Below, piece by piece: positions 7,617-14,387 of a stretch of 16,282 nucleotides of DNA (within the stretch, counting starts at the first letter, position 1; the number at the start of each line of letters is the position of its first letter). The notes below the pieces were generated by a model, which was given only the letters and a program-made list of their open reading frames with translations, searched no databases and had not been told where the DNA came from. This DNA is from Microcaldota archaeon. GTDB lineage: Archaea; Micrarchaeota; Micrarchaeia; Burarchaeales; Fermentimicrarchaeaceae. Position numbers and translations under genes: made by a program. The stretch is from NCBI GenBank assembly GCA_026396455.1, contig JAPLWT010000015.1, positions 1 to 16,282 on the forward strand. The letters are read 5' to 3'.

Positions 7617-8382
7617 TCCATTTCACGAACATGTTCCTGTCGTCAACCCCCCGCATGACCGCTCTGGCTTCCTCAAACCCCGTTGCTTTGAAAACGCTTC
7701 TGACAGAGTCAAAGATGTTCTTCTCCCTGTCCCTCCACCCGATAATTACCGCAGAACCGACACTGCCTTCTCCAAGCGCCTGCAAGTCATTTATCGCTGA
7801 CCTAAGGTCACCCGAGCTGTTGTTTGCTATACCCACAACAACCTCATCCGCAACTTTCATCTCTTCCTTGACAGCAATTTTCCTAAGAATAGAGGCAATG
7901 GTCCTTGAGTTCACCTTCCTCATTGGGATGACTGTTGAGGCAGTCCTTATGGACGCGAGAGTCGGCTTCCAGACATCGTTCGCAGTGAGGATGACTGGCT
8001 GGGTAGCATTCTTCACAACCTCCACTATCGCCTTGTTGCCTCCCCTATCGCTTCTCTGCAATCCATCAACTTCATCAATAAGCACAAGCCTCCTTCCACC
8101 AAAAAGAGTATCGGAGGTAGAAGCCTCGCCAACAATCCTCCTGACGCTCTGCTCATCCCTCAAATCGCTTGCATTCATCTCAACGATAGGCCATTTCATC
8201 GAACCCGCAAGCGCATATGCAAGCGCGCTCTTGCCAACTCCCGGCGAACCATGAATCAGAATGGGCCTTCCTGCCTTCCCCCTCTCCCAGTCAAACGCCC
8301 ACCTCTTAATCCCCTCTACTGCTTCAGGATTCCCAGCAAACTCCTCGAGGTTTTTTGGGTGGTACTTGTCACTCAAAAGCAT
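7495..8382 (-). CDS. rfcL: Replication factor C large subunit, N-terminal AAA+ part ending in a frameshifted tail
   Basis: RFC-L works with RFC-S to load the PCNA sliding clamp. From ATG 8382 the frame encodes 295 residues, against about 400-500 for intact archaeal RFC-L. The AAA+ core is complete: Walker A GSPGVGKS (45-52), Walker B LVLIDEVDG (99-107), sensor 1 near N135 (VILTAND) and sensor 2 SGDLRSAINDL (190-200). The start of the collar follows (RDREKNIFDSVRSVFK ... DDRNMFVKWI). Homology stops at Ile256 (codon 7617-7615). The remaining 39 residues in this frame look unlike RFC-L, while the genuine C-terminus reappears in another frame. ATG 8415 is also in frame, but the TATA-like element at 8402-8410 favours a leaderless start at 8382. 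Confidence 0.85.
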   Translation of the reverse strand: MLLSDKYHPKNLEEFAGNPEAVEGIKRWAFDWERGKAGRPILIHGSPGVGKSALAYALAGSMKWPIVEMNASDLRDEQSVRRIVGEASTSDTLFGGRRLVLIDEVDGLQRSDRGGNKAIVEVVKNATQPVILTANDVWKPTLASIRTASTVIPMRKVNSRTIASILRKIAVKEEMKVADEVVVGIANNSSGDLRSAINDLQALGEGSVGSAVIIGWRDREKNIFDSVRSVFKATGFEEARAVMRGVDDRNMFVKWIGAGNEEGGWLEDWREMPSVLEGCRGNFHAASGCSVQGKR

Positions 8383-8394
8383 AAAGTAATTAAG
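8383..8394 (+). promoter_or_regulatory. A/T-rich TATA-like element for the YchF-like GTPase
   Basis: AAAGTAATTAAG is centred about 28 nt before ATG 8416, the leaderless spacing, and no Shine-Dalgarno sequence precedes that codon. It lies in a 33-nt divergent gap that must also serve rfcL. Confidence 0.3.
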
Positions 8395-8401
8395 TTCAGA
8401 G

Positions 8402-8410
8402 AATATTAAA
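8402..8410 (-). promoter_or_regulatory. TATA-like box for rfcL
   Basis: The minus strand reads TTTAATATT, centred about 24 nt before ATG 8382, which suits leaderless transcription and supports that start over ATG 8415. Confidence 0.35.
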
Positions 8411-8415
8411 TTCAT

Positions 8416-9588
8416 ATGCTCATTGGCGTTGTAGGCAAAACAAACACGGGCAAATCCACATTCTTTTCCGCAGCTACATTGGTGGATGCTAAAATTGCCC
8501 CATTCCCTTTTACAACAATAGAGCCGAACCTTGGGAAGGCATATGTAAGATCACCATGCCCTTGCAAGGAGCTCAAGGTCAAATGCGCACCTAAGAATTC
8601 ATTGTGCGAGGATGGGACGAGATTGATTCCCATAGACCTCATAGACGTTGCAGGGCTTGTGCCGGATGCGCATCTGGGAAAAGGGCTCGGGCTGAAGTTT
8701 CTGGACGACCTCCGCGCCGCAGATGCTCTCATACAGGTCATTGACGTATCGGGCACTACGGACTCGGAGGGGAACCCAACGGACTTCTATGACCCTGCCA
8801 ATGAAGTGATATCTCTTGAGGAGGAGATGAGCCATTGGATAGCCAGCATAATAAAGAGGAGCTGGAGCAAGATAAAGGGAAAGAAGATGGATTCCATCGC
8901 AGGCCTCCTCTCCGGGCTGAAGATGACGCAGGATGATGCAGAGAAGGCTGCTGCAAAGTCGTATCTGCCAACAGAGGGCATAAACTGGAGCGATGAGGAC
9001 ATACTCGCATTTTCAAAAGAAGTGAGAAAGGTTTCAAAGCCCATACTCATAGCTGCCAACAAGATAGATCTGCCTGCAGGCGAGAGGAATTACCAGAATC
9101 TGAAGGAGAGGTTCAAGGACAGGATAATCATACCGGTATGTGCTGAAGCAGAGCTTGCGTTGAGAAAGGCGGACAAGCAGGGGCTGATACATTACGTGCC
9201 TGGAGACACTGATTTCAAAATTCTTTCACAAAATATTCCAGAAAAGCAGCTCTCAGCGCTCAATTTCATAAAGGAGAGAATTCTGAAGCGCTACAACGGA
9301 ACTGGCGTGCAGGAGCTCATCAACAGGGCTGCCTTCGATTTGCTGGGCCTCATAGTTGTATACCCTGTTGAGGACGAGGGGAAGTTCTCAGACCATTTCG
9401 GCAATGTGCTTCCCGACGCCGTGCTGCTGAAGAAAGGCTCCACTGCGCTGGATTTGGCTGCGAGGGTACATACGGACCTAGCCAATAGCTTCATATGCGC
9501 AATAAATGCAAGGAGCAGGATGAAAATCGGCAAGGAACATGTCCTGGAGAACCGCGATGTGATACGGGTAATCTCTTCAGCCAGATAG
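8416..9588 (+). CDS. Archaeal YchF/Obg-type GTPase with TGS domain
   Basis: This 390-residue cytosolic protein belongs to the TRAFAC YchF/Obg group (archaeal MJ1332-like branch), thought to act around the ribosome in translation or stress. It shows G1 GKTNTGKST (residues 7-15), G2 around FPFTTIEPNLG, and G3 DVAGLVPDAHLGKGLG, the usual YchF continuation. G4 is NKIDLP. The bacterial and eukaryotic YchF/OLA1 branch has a non-canonical G4 and prefers ATP; the canonical NKxD here predicts GTP. An inserted helical region follows G3, and the last 75 or so residues form a TGS domain (VLLKKGSTALDLAARVHTDL ... RDVIRVIS). It starts 33 nt from the divergent rfcL and seems leaderless. Confidence 0.92.
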   Translation: MLIGVVGKTNTGKSTFFSAATLVDAKIAPFPFTTIEPNLGKAYVRSPCPCKELKVKCAPKNSLCEDGTRLIPIDLIDVAGLVPDAHLGKGLGLKFLDDLRAADALIQVIDVSGTTDSEGNPTDFYDPANEVISLEEEMSHWIASIIKRSWSKIKGKKMDSIAGLLSGLKMTQDDAEKAAAKSYLPTEGINWSDEDILAFSKEVRKVSKPILIAANKIDLPAGERNYQNLKERFKDRIIIPVCAEAELALRKADKQGLIHYVPGDTDFKILSQNIPEKQLSALNFIKERILKRYNGTGVQELINRAAFDLLGLIVVYPVEDEGKFSDHFGNVLPDAVLLKKGSTALDLAARVHTDLANSFICAINARSRMKIGKEHVLENRDVIRVISSAR

Positions 9589-9589
9589 C

Positions 9590-9598
9590 TTTAAATAT
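9590..9598 (+). promoter_or_regulatory. TATA-like box for the small Tic20/DUF4870-like gene
   Basis: TTTAAATAT begins immediately after the GTPase stop codon and is centred about 37 nt before ATG 9631. The predicted leader of about 11 nt would contain the strong ribosome-binding site AGGTGAT (9621-9627). Confidence 0.5.
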
Positions 9599-9630
9599 GC
9601 CGTTTTACCACTCTTTAGATAGGTGATATT

Positions 9631-9936
9631 ATGCCCGAAAAGGATACCAAAAAGTCTACGGAGGATAAGGGTCTGCTATATGTGTTAATTTACTTCTTCA
9701 CATGGCTGACTGGGATAATCTTTTACATCATCGAAAAGGACAACAAAAAAGTCAGGTTCCATGCGCTCCAAGCAATACTCCTAGGAATTGTAATGATGGT
9801 GCTCAGCTTCACACTCATACTGAGTATCGTAAGTATATTCCTGTGGCTATATGGGCTGTACATCGGCTACAAGGAATCCAAAGGAGAAACAGTCAGAGTG
9901 CCTTACCTGGCTGACTTCGCGGACAAGTACGTCTGA
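9631..9936 (+). CDS. Small multi-pass membrane protein, Tic20/DUF4870-like
   Basis: The protein has 101 residues. A charged N-terminus (about 1-13) precedes three hydrophobic segments: LLYVLIYFFTWLTGIIFYII (about 15-34), AILLGIVMMVLSFTLIL (48-64) and VSIFLWLYGLYIGY (67-80). Between the first two lies VRFHALQAI, the FHAxQ signature of the DUF4870/COG3296 Tic20-like family of small membrane proteins. Their role in prokaryotes is unknown. It has the clearest Shine-Dalgarno sequence in the window (AGGTGAT) and its own TATA-like box, so it is probably transcribed alone. Its stop lies 1 nt from the stop of the convergent cdc6 gene. Confidence 0.8.
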   Translation: MPEKDTKKSTEDKGLLYVLIYFFTWLTGIIFYIIEKDNKKVRFHALQAILLGIVMMVLSFTLILSIVSIFLWLYGLYIGYKESKGETVRVPYLADFADKYV

Positions 9937-9960
9937 TTTATTTTTTTATTTTTATTATTC
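9937..9960 (+). terminator. T-rich terminator for the small membrane-protein gene
   Basis: Right after the stop codon the plus strand is almost pure T and A, with runs of seven and five T. Archaeal RNA polymerase can terminate on such U-rich tracts without a hairpin. The same bases encode the Lys/Ile tail of the convergent cdc6. Confidence 0.6.
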
Positions 9961-11017
9961 TTGTCTTTCCTTTCTTACTGTCCCCTCCCTCGCTTTCAGC
10001 AGTTATGAAGCCAAGTGAGCACAACTTATCTATATAGTTCCTTATGCTCCTGTCAGTTTCGCTGTTGAATTTCTCGTAAAGCTCGCTGCTGGTGACCTCT
10101 CCCCTCTCCTTAACAAGTTCATATATCTCCTTCTCCCTCCCCTCAAGTTTTCCTGCCCGTTCATCCTCCTCGCCAACCTCCTCAAATGCTTTCCTGACAT
10201 CCTCTACGCTCACTTTGCCAGCGTTCCTCCTCTCAGCTATCTTGCCCGCTTTCCAGAGGAGGCTTATTGCAAGTCTGGCGTCACCATTCTTCTTTGCAGC
10301 CCTGGCCGCGCAGAGAGGTACGACATCTTCTGACAGACTTTCTGGATAGAACGCAAGCTTCGCCCTGCTTTTCAGAATACCCTTAAGCTCATCCGGGGAA
10401 TACTGCTTGAATACAATCTGCTTGTTGACAAGGGAGCTCCTTATCCTCTGGTCCAGCTTTGTAAGAAACTCGCTGTTGTTGGTTATAGCGACAACCCCGA
10501 AATCAACCGAGAAGAGCTCCTTTGCTCTCGCCAAGTCATACAGCACTTTCTCCTCCTCATACTGACTGGCGAATAGCCTGTCAACCTCGTCAAGCGCAAC
10601 TATCGGGGTCTTCTTCTCCCTTTTCAAAACTTCCCTTATCCTATCTGTTATCTCATCAGTTGATATCCCTCTCCTTGGGATGAATTCTCCAAGAGCCGAT
10701 ACTATGTTGTTCAGTATGGTGTGCCTGGTGCTTGATTCCCAGCAGTTTATGTATATCGGAATGACCTTCTGCGAGTACTCCTGAAGTTGCTTGAGCACAT
10801 ACCTCACGCTGGAGGTCTTGCCGGTCCCGCTGGGCCCAAGCAACAGCATATTCTCCGTCTTCTTGCCCTCGGCAGCTCCCCTCAAACTTAATGCAATCTC
10901 CTCAATCTGCTTCTCCCTATGAGGCATGACCTCTGGAAGATAGTCGGGCATGAGCACTCGCTCATCTCGGAATATCTCATTCTCCGCAGACATTTTCTTG
11001 AATATGTTCTCTGCCAT
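9938..11017 (-). CDS. cdc6: Orc1/Cdc6 replication initiator
   Basis: Orc1/Cdc6 proteins bind origin repeats and help load MCM. From ATG 11017 the product is 359 residues, a little short of the usual 370-420. The AAA+ domain has Walker A GPSGTGKTSS, Walker B PIVALDEVDRL, sensor 1 VVAITNNSEF and sensor 2 NGDARLAISLLWKAGKIAE. The C-terminal winged helix starts near EREKEIYELV-like sequence (GREKEIYELVKERG) and ends with a basic tail. ATG 11026 is in frame too, but a TATA-like CTTTTAATC centred at about 11046 lies 29 nt from ATG 11017, fitting a leaderless message. The gap before the divergent surface-protein gene is about 110 nt, and I see no convincing origin-recognition repeats in it. The gene is convergent with the small membrane-protein gene. 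Confidence 0.93.
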   Translation of the reverse strand: MAENIFKKMSAENEIFRDERVLMPDYLPEVMPHREKQIEEIALSLRGAAEGKKTENMLLLGPSGTGKTSSVRYVLKQLQEYSQKVIPIYINCWESSTRHTILNNIVSALGEFIPRRGISTDEITDRIREVLKREKKTPIVALDEVDRLFASQYEEEKVLYDLARAKELFSVDFGVVAITNNSEFLTKLDQRIRSSLVNKQIVFKQYSPDELKGILKSRAKLAFYPESLSEDVVPLCAARAAKKNGDARLAISLLWKAGKIAERRNAGKVSVEDVRKAFEEVGEEDERAGKLEGREKEIYELVKERGEVTSSELYEKFNSETDRSIRNYIDKLCSLGFITAESEGGDSKKGKTRIIKIKK

Positions 11018-11097
11018 AACACGCATCTATTCGCTTCACGGGATTAAAAGCGTTTAGGTACCCTCTCCAAAGCCTTAATACGCGGAAATACCGATAA

Positions 11098-11106
11098 TTT
11101 ATAAAT
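11098..11106 (+). promoter_or_regulatory. TATA box for the surface-protein gene
   Basis: TTTATAAAT is centred 26 nt before ATG 11128, and no Shine-Dalgarno sequence lies between, so the mRNA is probably leaderless. This is the best TATA match in the window. Confidence 0.6.
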
Positions 11107-11127
11107 GAACCATGCAATAATAGCATT

Positions 11128-14100
11128 ATGAGACTCAAAATACTCCCCTTCATAGTAGCTTTACTTTTTTATATTAGTTTGGTGAGAGCACCCATACCCA
11201 TAGGCCAAATTGATGGTTGTGCCAATATCGATCTCTCCGGGCAGTTTTTTCTCGGCAGCGATCTGGTAGGTGCCAATGTAACACCTACGCATCTCTTGAC
11301 AACCGCATGCATACTCGTCTCAGAGCCAAACGTAGAGTTTGACTGTTTGGGTCATACGATAACAAATGATGTCAGCGGCAATACCACAGGTATCCTCCTG
11401 GACAGCCGCAATTCAACCCCGCTCACGAATATCACAATAAAGAACTGCCGGGTATCGAATTACACCTGGGACATATACGTATACAATTCAACCGAGAGCA
11501 TAATATCAAATAACACTGCCAACCTCTCCGTAAACATTGGCTTTACAGTTGATAACAGTTCCTACATCAACGTGACTAATAACACTGCATACAACAATCC
11601 CGGTGACGGGTTCACTGTAAATGGCTCCTCATACAGCATAATAGCCAATAATATAGTCCGCAACAGCTCCAATGGCTTCATTTCCCATATCGACTCTTTC
11701 GAGAATTCATTCACAAGCAACAACGCCACTAACACCTCAGCCGCTTTCTACCTCTATCGCACGTACAACAACACATTCACAAACAACACAGCAGGAGATA
11801 ACACTTGGGGCTTCTACATATACAATTCATCCTCCAACAACCTCACAAATAACACTGCATACGGTAACGCAGATGGTTTCTGGATCCAAATCAGTTCAGA
11901 TTACAATGTGCTAATCAACAACACCGCCCGCGGCAATGATAATGATGGGTTTGACGTGCAAAATTCATCCTACAACAACTTCACTGCCAATACCGCATCT
12001 AACAATTCCGATTCGGGGATTGCCCTTTACTGGAGCTCTAACTTTAACAGCCTCGACGGTAACATTGCTTTGGCAAACGACTGGAATGGGTTCTATATAT
12101 CCTCCAGCTTTAACAACACTCTTACGAACAACACTGCCTACGGCACCTCCGAATTTGGATTCAATTTGTTCCTCAGCTATGGAAACAACCTCACAAACAA
12201 CACAGCGCAGGAAAGTGGAGAGTTTGATCTGTTCATTGACCCATTTTTCTGGAATTTTCTGAACGTCTCGTCAGCAAATGATATATACTGTAATAACATT
12301 GTGGAAAACCTCACAGGCTCCGGAGGTAGGCCCATAAACTACACAAATGTTTCAGTGAACTGGAATGACATAACCGCATCAGAAATTCTCCTCTGTAATG
12401 CTGATAACTCAAATCTCACCAATGTAACAATACAGGGCTCGGATACTCTATACAACAACGGCCTTATAATGAGCCGGACAAGCAACACGGTTGTGGATAG
12501 TTCCAACTCCTCCGACAATTTTATCGGCTTCGCGACGCTGTTCTCGCCAGACAACAACTTCACGAATAACATAGCTGATAATAACTGGGGCGCCGGATTC
12601 GCAGACTTTTTTGGCGCAGGAAATAGATTCGCCAACAACCTGCAGTCACGTAGCACCCAGGGCGGTTTCTTCATATTAGCCAGCAATGACTCAGTTTACA
12701 TAAACAACACGGCATATGGCAACTTCATGGCCGGCTTCGCAATTCTTGATTATAGCAACAATACCCAACTTACAAACAACACAGTGTACAATACCTCTCA
12801 AGCCGGCGTAATGGTTGGAGAGTCGGATTTCACAATGATAACTGGTGACCATTACTATAACAATGATGTGGATTTCGCGGTGAACACAGATACAATGCTG
12901 GCTCCCCTGAACCTTTCGGAGGTCATCTTTGACAACCCTCTTGGAAACTTCCAAAACTACACAAACCTTTCCATAAACGATATCGTCCAACCCAATGACT
13001 CCTATGCGATAACCTGGAGTTCCCAGCCCGCCCCAACTCCATTCACAAAATCCAACTTTGGAAACAAGTTCATCAACATCCTAGCTACTCCCGAGGTAGT
13101 GATAGAAAATATAATCTGGCACTGGACTGATGCCGAGGCAGCTGGGCATTCCGCAGGCAACCTCGGTGTCATGAGATACAATAACTACAACTGGATGACT
13201 GCACCAGGGCAGAGCATGTTAAATCCAATCATGAATTACCTCTCAATCTCAAACCTAAACGAATTCGGGGTTTTCGGAATGTTCGAGTTTACTGGCCTAC
13301 CCGCATATACTGGTGGGGGAGGAGCAAGCTGTACCAACACACTCAAAATATCAGTTGTGAGTACACTATGCCCAGACAACAAGGTGGTGGTGCAAGTTGA
13401 CAAGAGCGATGGCACTCCTGTTAAGGCTGGGGAGATGGTAACCATTCAGGGAGGCATGCAGACGTATACTGAACACACTGATAGTAACGGGCAGGTTACT
13501 CTCACCATTCCAATAAGTGGCAGTTATAACGTGCATGCCGTTTCAGGATATTATTGCGGCGATTACACTCTTCAGTACATAGCGTGCTCTATAACGCCTG
13601 CAGGATGCAGTTCCAATGTTGCCTGTGCGGATGACCAGTATTGCGATTCAAGCACTGGCGCTTGCAAGCCAGTGGGATGCCCATGCGGAGAGCTCTATGC
13701 ACACCAATGCCACCCCTACGCATGCTGCGTTGATTCAGACTGCAACAGCAATTATACCTGCGTAGACCACCAGTGCACAGCTGCAGTGAAGCCCGAATGT
13801 AACATCAATGACGACTGCAAGTACAACGAATACTGCAGCAATGGCAAATGTCTGCAGGTGCAAACTGGAAAATGTGGAAGAATCTCCAATCACGCTTGGA
13901 AGGACTACGAATGCTGCAACAACTCGGACTGCCAGTCGAGTGTTGTCTGCAAGGACCATACCTGCACTCAGGTCTACACTATAACAACAAACCCCACGGG
14001 GCCCATCGGGGAGAGCCACCAAATAAAGGTTATGCCTGCGGGTGCATACAACCTAAGCGTGGTAACACCAGACGGAAATACGAAGACTGTGCAGACCGAC

Positions 14101-14340
14101 CAGAATGGCAATGCGGCATTTGTGCTTGAGAACGGGGGCACCTATCTCGTGTACCTCATAAAGGACGAGACAACAAAAGCCAGCGTGGAGGTCAATGCAG
14201 TTAACAATACATCTGCCGTGAAACCAGCTACAGGTGAGCAGCAAAACTTCCTCTACATAATACTCATCGTAGTGATTCTACTGGTTGCACTAATAGCTGC
14301 TGTGCTCCTGCTAAGCAGAAGGGGCAGAAGGAGATACTAA
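11128..14340 (+). CDS. Large cell-surface protein: signal peptide, NosD-like beta-helix, two Cys-rich modules, C-terminal membrane anchor
   Basis: The 1070-residue protein is predicted to be exported and anchored. Residues 1-21 form a signal peptide (ILPFIVALLFYISLVRA). Residues about 30-600 are a right-handed parallel beta-helix of the NosD/pectate-lyase type; rows of 22-24 residues start with NNTA and carry GF, with a first block at 128-370 and a second at about 430-600. A beta domain rich in Trp (IIWHWTDAEAAG; GVFGMFEF) fills about 620-725. An Ig-like, carboxypeptidase-regulatory-type domain (about 732-790; DKSDGTPVKAGEMVTIQGG) comes next. Two Cys-rich modules (C827-C883 and C891-C946) follow, then a second Ig-like domain (about 950-1025). 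A membrane helix (FLYIILIVVILLVALIAAVL) and the basic tail RRGRRRY close the chain. Dozens of NxS/T sequons suggest heavy N-glycosylation. The ligand is unknown; adhesion or an envelope-layer role is inferred. Confidence 0.85.
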   Translation: MRLKILPFIVALLFYISLVRAPIPIGQIDGCANIDLSGQFFLGSDLVGANVTPTHLLTTACILVSEPNVEFDCLGHTITNDVSGNTTGILLDSRNSTPLTNITIKNCRVSNYTWDIYVYNSTESIISNNTANLSVNIGFTVDNSSYINVTNNTAYNNPGDGFTVNGSSYSIIANNIVRNSSNGFISHIDSFENSFTSNNATNTSAAFYLYRTYNNTFTNNTAGDNTWGFYIYNSSSNNLTNNTAYGNADGFWIQISSDYNVLINNTARGNDNDGFDVQNSSYNNFTANTASNNSDSGIALYWSSNFNSLDGNIALANDWNGFYISSSFNNTLTNNTAYGTSEFGFNLFLSYGNNLTNNTAQESGEFDLFIDPFFWNFLNVSSANDIYCNNIVENLTGSGGRPINYTNVSVNWNDITASEILLCNADNSNLTNVTIQGSDTLYNNGLIMSRTSNTVVDSSNSSDNFIGFATLFSPDNNFTNNIADNNWGAGFADFFGAGNRFANNLQSRSTQGGFFILASNDSVYINNTAYGNFMAGFAILDYSNNTQLTNNTVYNTSQAGVMVGESDFTMITGDHYYNNDVDFAVNTDTMLAPLNLSEVIFDNPLGNFQNYTNLSINDIVQPNDSYAITWSSQPAPTPFTKSNFGNKFINILATPEVVIENIIWHWTDAEAAGHSAGNLGVMRYNNYNWMTAPGQSMLNPIMNYLSISNLNEFGVFGMFEFTGLPAYTGGGGASCTNTLKISVVSTLCPDNKVVVQVDKSDGTPVKAGEMVTIQGGMQTYTEHTDSNGQVTLTIPISGSYNVHAVSGYYCGDYTLQYIACSITPAGCSSNVACADDQYCDSSTGACKPVGCPCGELYAHQCHPYACCVDSDCNSNYTCVDHQCTAAVKPECNINDDCKYNEYCSNGKCLQVQTGKCGRISNHAWKDYECCNNSDCQSSVVCKDHTCTQVYTITTNPTGPIGESHQIKVMPAGAYNLSVVTPDGNTKTVQTDQNGNAAFVLENGGTYLVYLIKDETTKASVEVNAVNNTSAVKPATGEQQNFLYIILIVVILLVALIAAVLLLSRRGRRRY
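11509..12240 (+). repeat. Degenerate 66-72 bp tandem repeats encoding beta-helix coils
   Basis: About ten consecutive coding repeats each begin with an AAYAACACTGCM-like core (NNTA) and include a GGNTTY (GF) about 24-30 nt later. They vary in sequence and length, as expected of an old protein repeat and not of a recent DNA expansion. Confidence 0.7.
13606..13965 (+). repeat. Two tandem Cys-rich modules within the surface protein
   Basis: Module 1 runs from Cys827 to Cys883 and module 2 from Cys891 to Cys946. Both have an early C-x5-C-x4-YC pattern (module 2: CNINDDCKYNEYC), then a central CG, a later ECC or ACC pair followed by SDC, and a closing CxDHxC (CVDHQC, CKDHTC). The matching spacing points to duplication of one disulfide-stabilised unit. 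Module 1 has two extra cysteines and an additional His. Confidence 0.75.
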
Positions 14341-14348
14341 AGCCGTTC

Positions 14349-14357
14349 TTTTATTAT
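14349..14357 (+). promoter_or_regulatory. T-rich terminator and TATA-like box between the surface protein and endoQ
   Basis: TTTTATTAT lies just after the surface-protein stop and about 35 nt before ATG 14388. It could end the upstream transcript and position the endoQ promoter. Evidence is composition and spacing only. Confidence 0.35.
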
Positions 14358-14387
14358 TTCTTATGGTAATCTATAGTGGTAGTTAGA

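Noticed and set aside
7604..8254. Plus-strand open frame of 216 residues opposite rfcL
   Set aside because: It is the complement of the RFC-L AAA+ domain, whose Walker and sensor motifs prove the minus strand is coding.
11018..11127. Replication origin next to cdc6
   Set aside because: Origins often lie beside cdc6, but I see no inverted or repeated origin-recognition elements in this gap of about 110 nt, and it is already filled by two promoters.
11509..12240. CRISPR-like repeat array
   Set aside because: The periodicity is coding, the repeats are degenerate, there are no spacers, and the frame is open throughout a signal-peptide protein.
11672..12262. Plus-strand alternative-frame Thr/Ser-rich open frames inside the surface protein
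   Set aside because: They are a by-product of the repeated AAC/ACA codons of the NNT coils read one base over.
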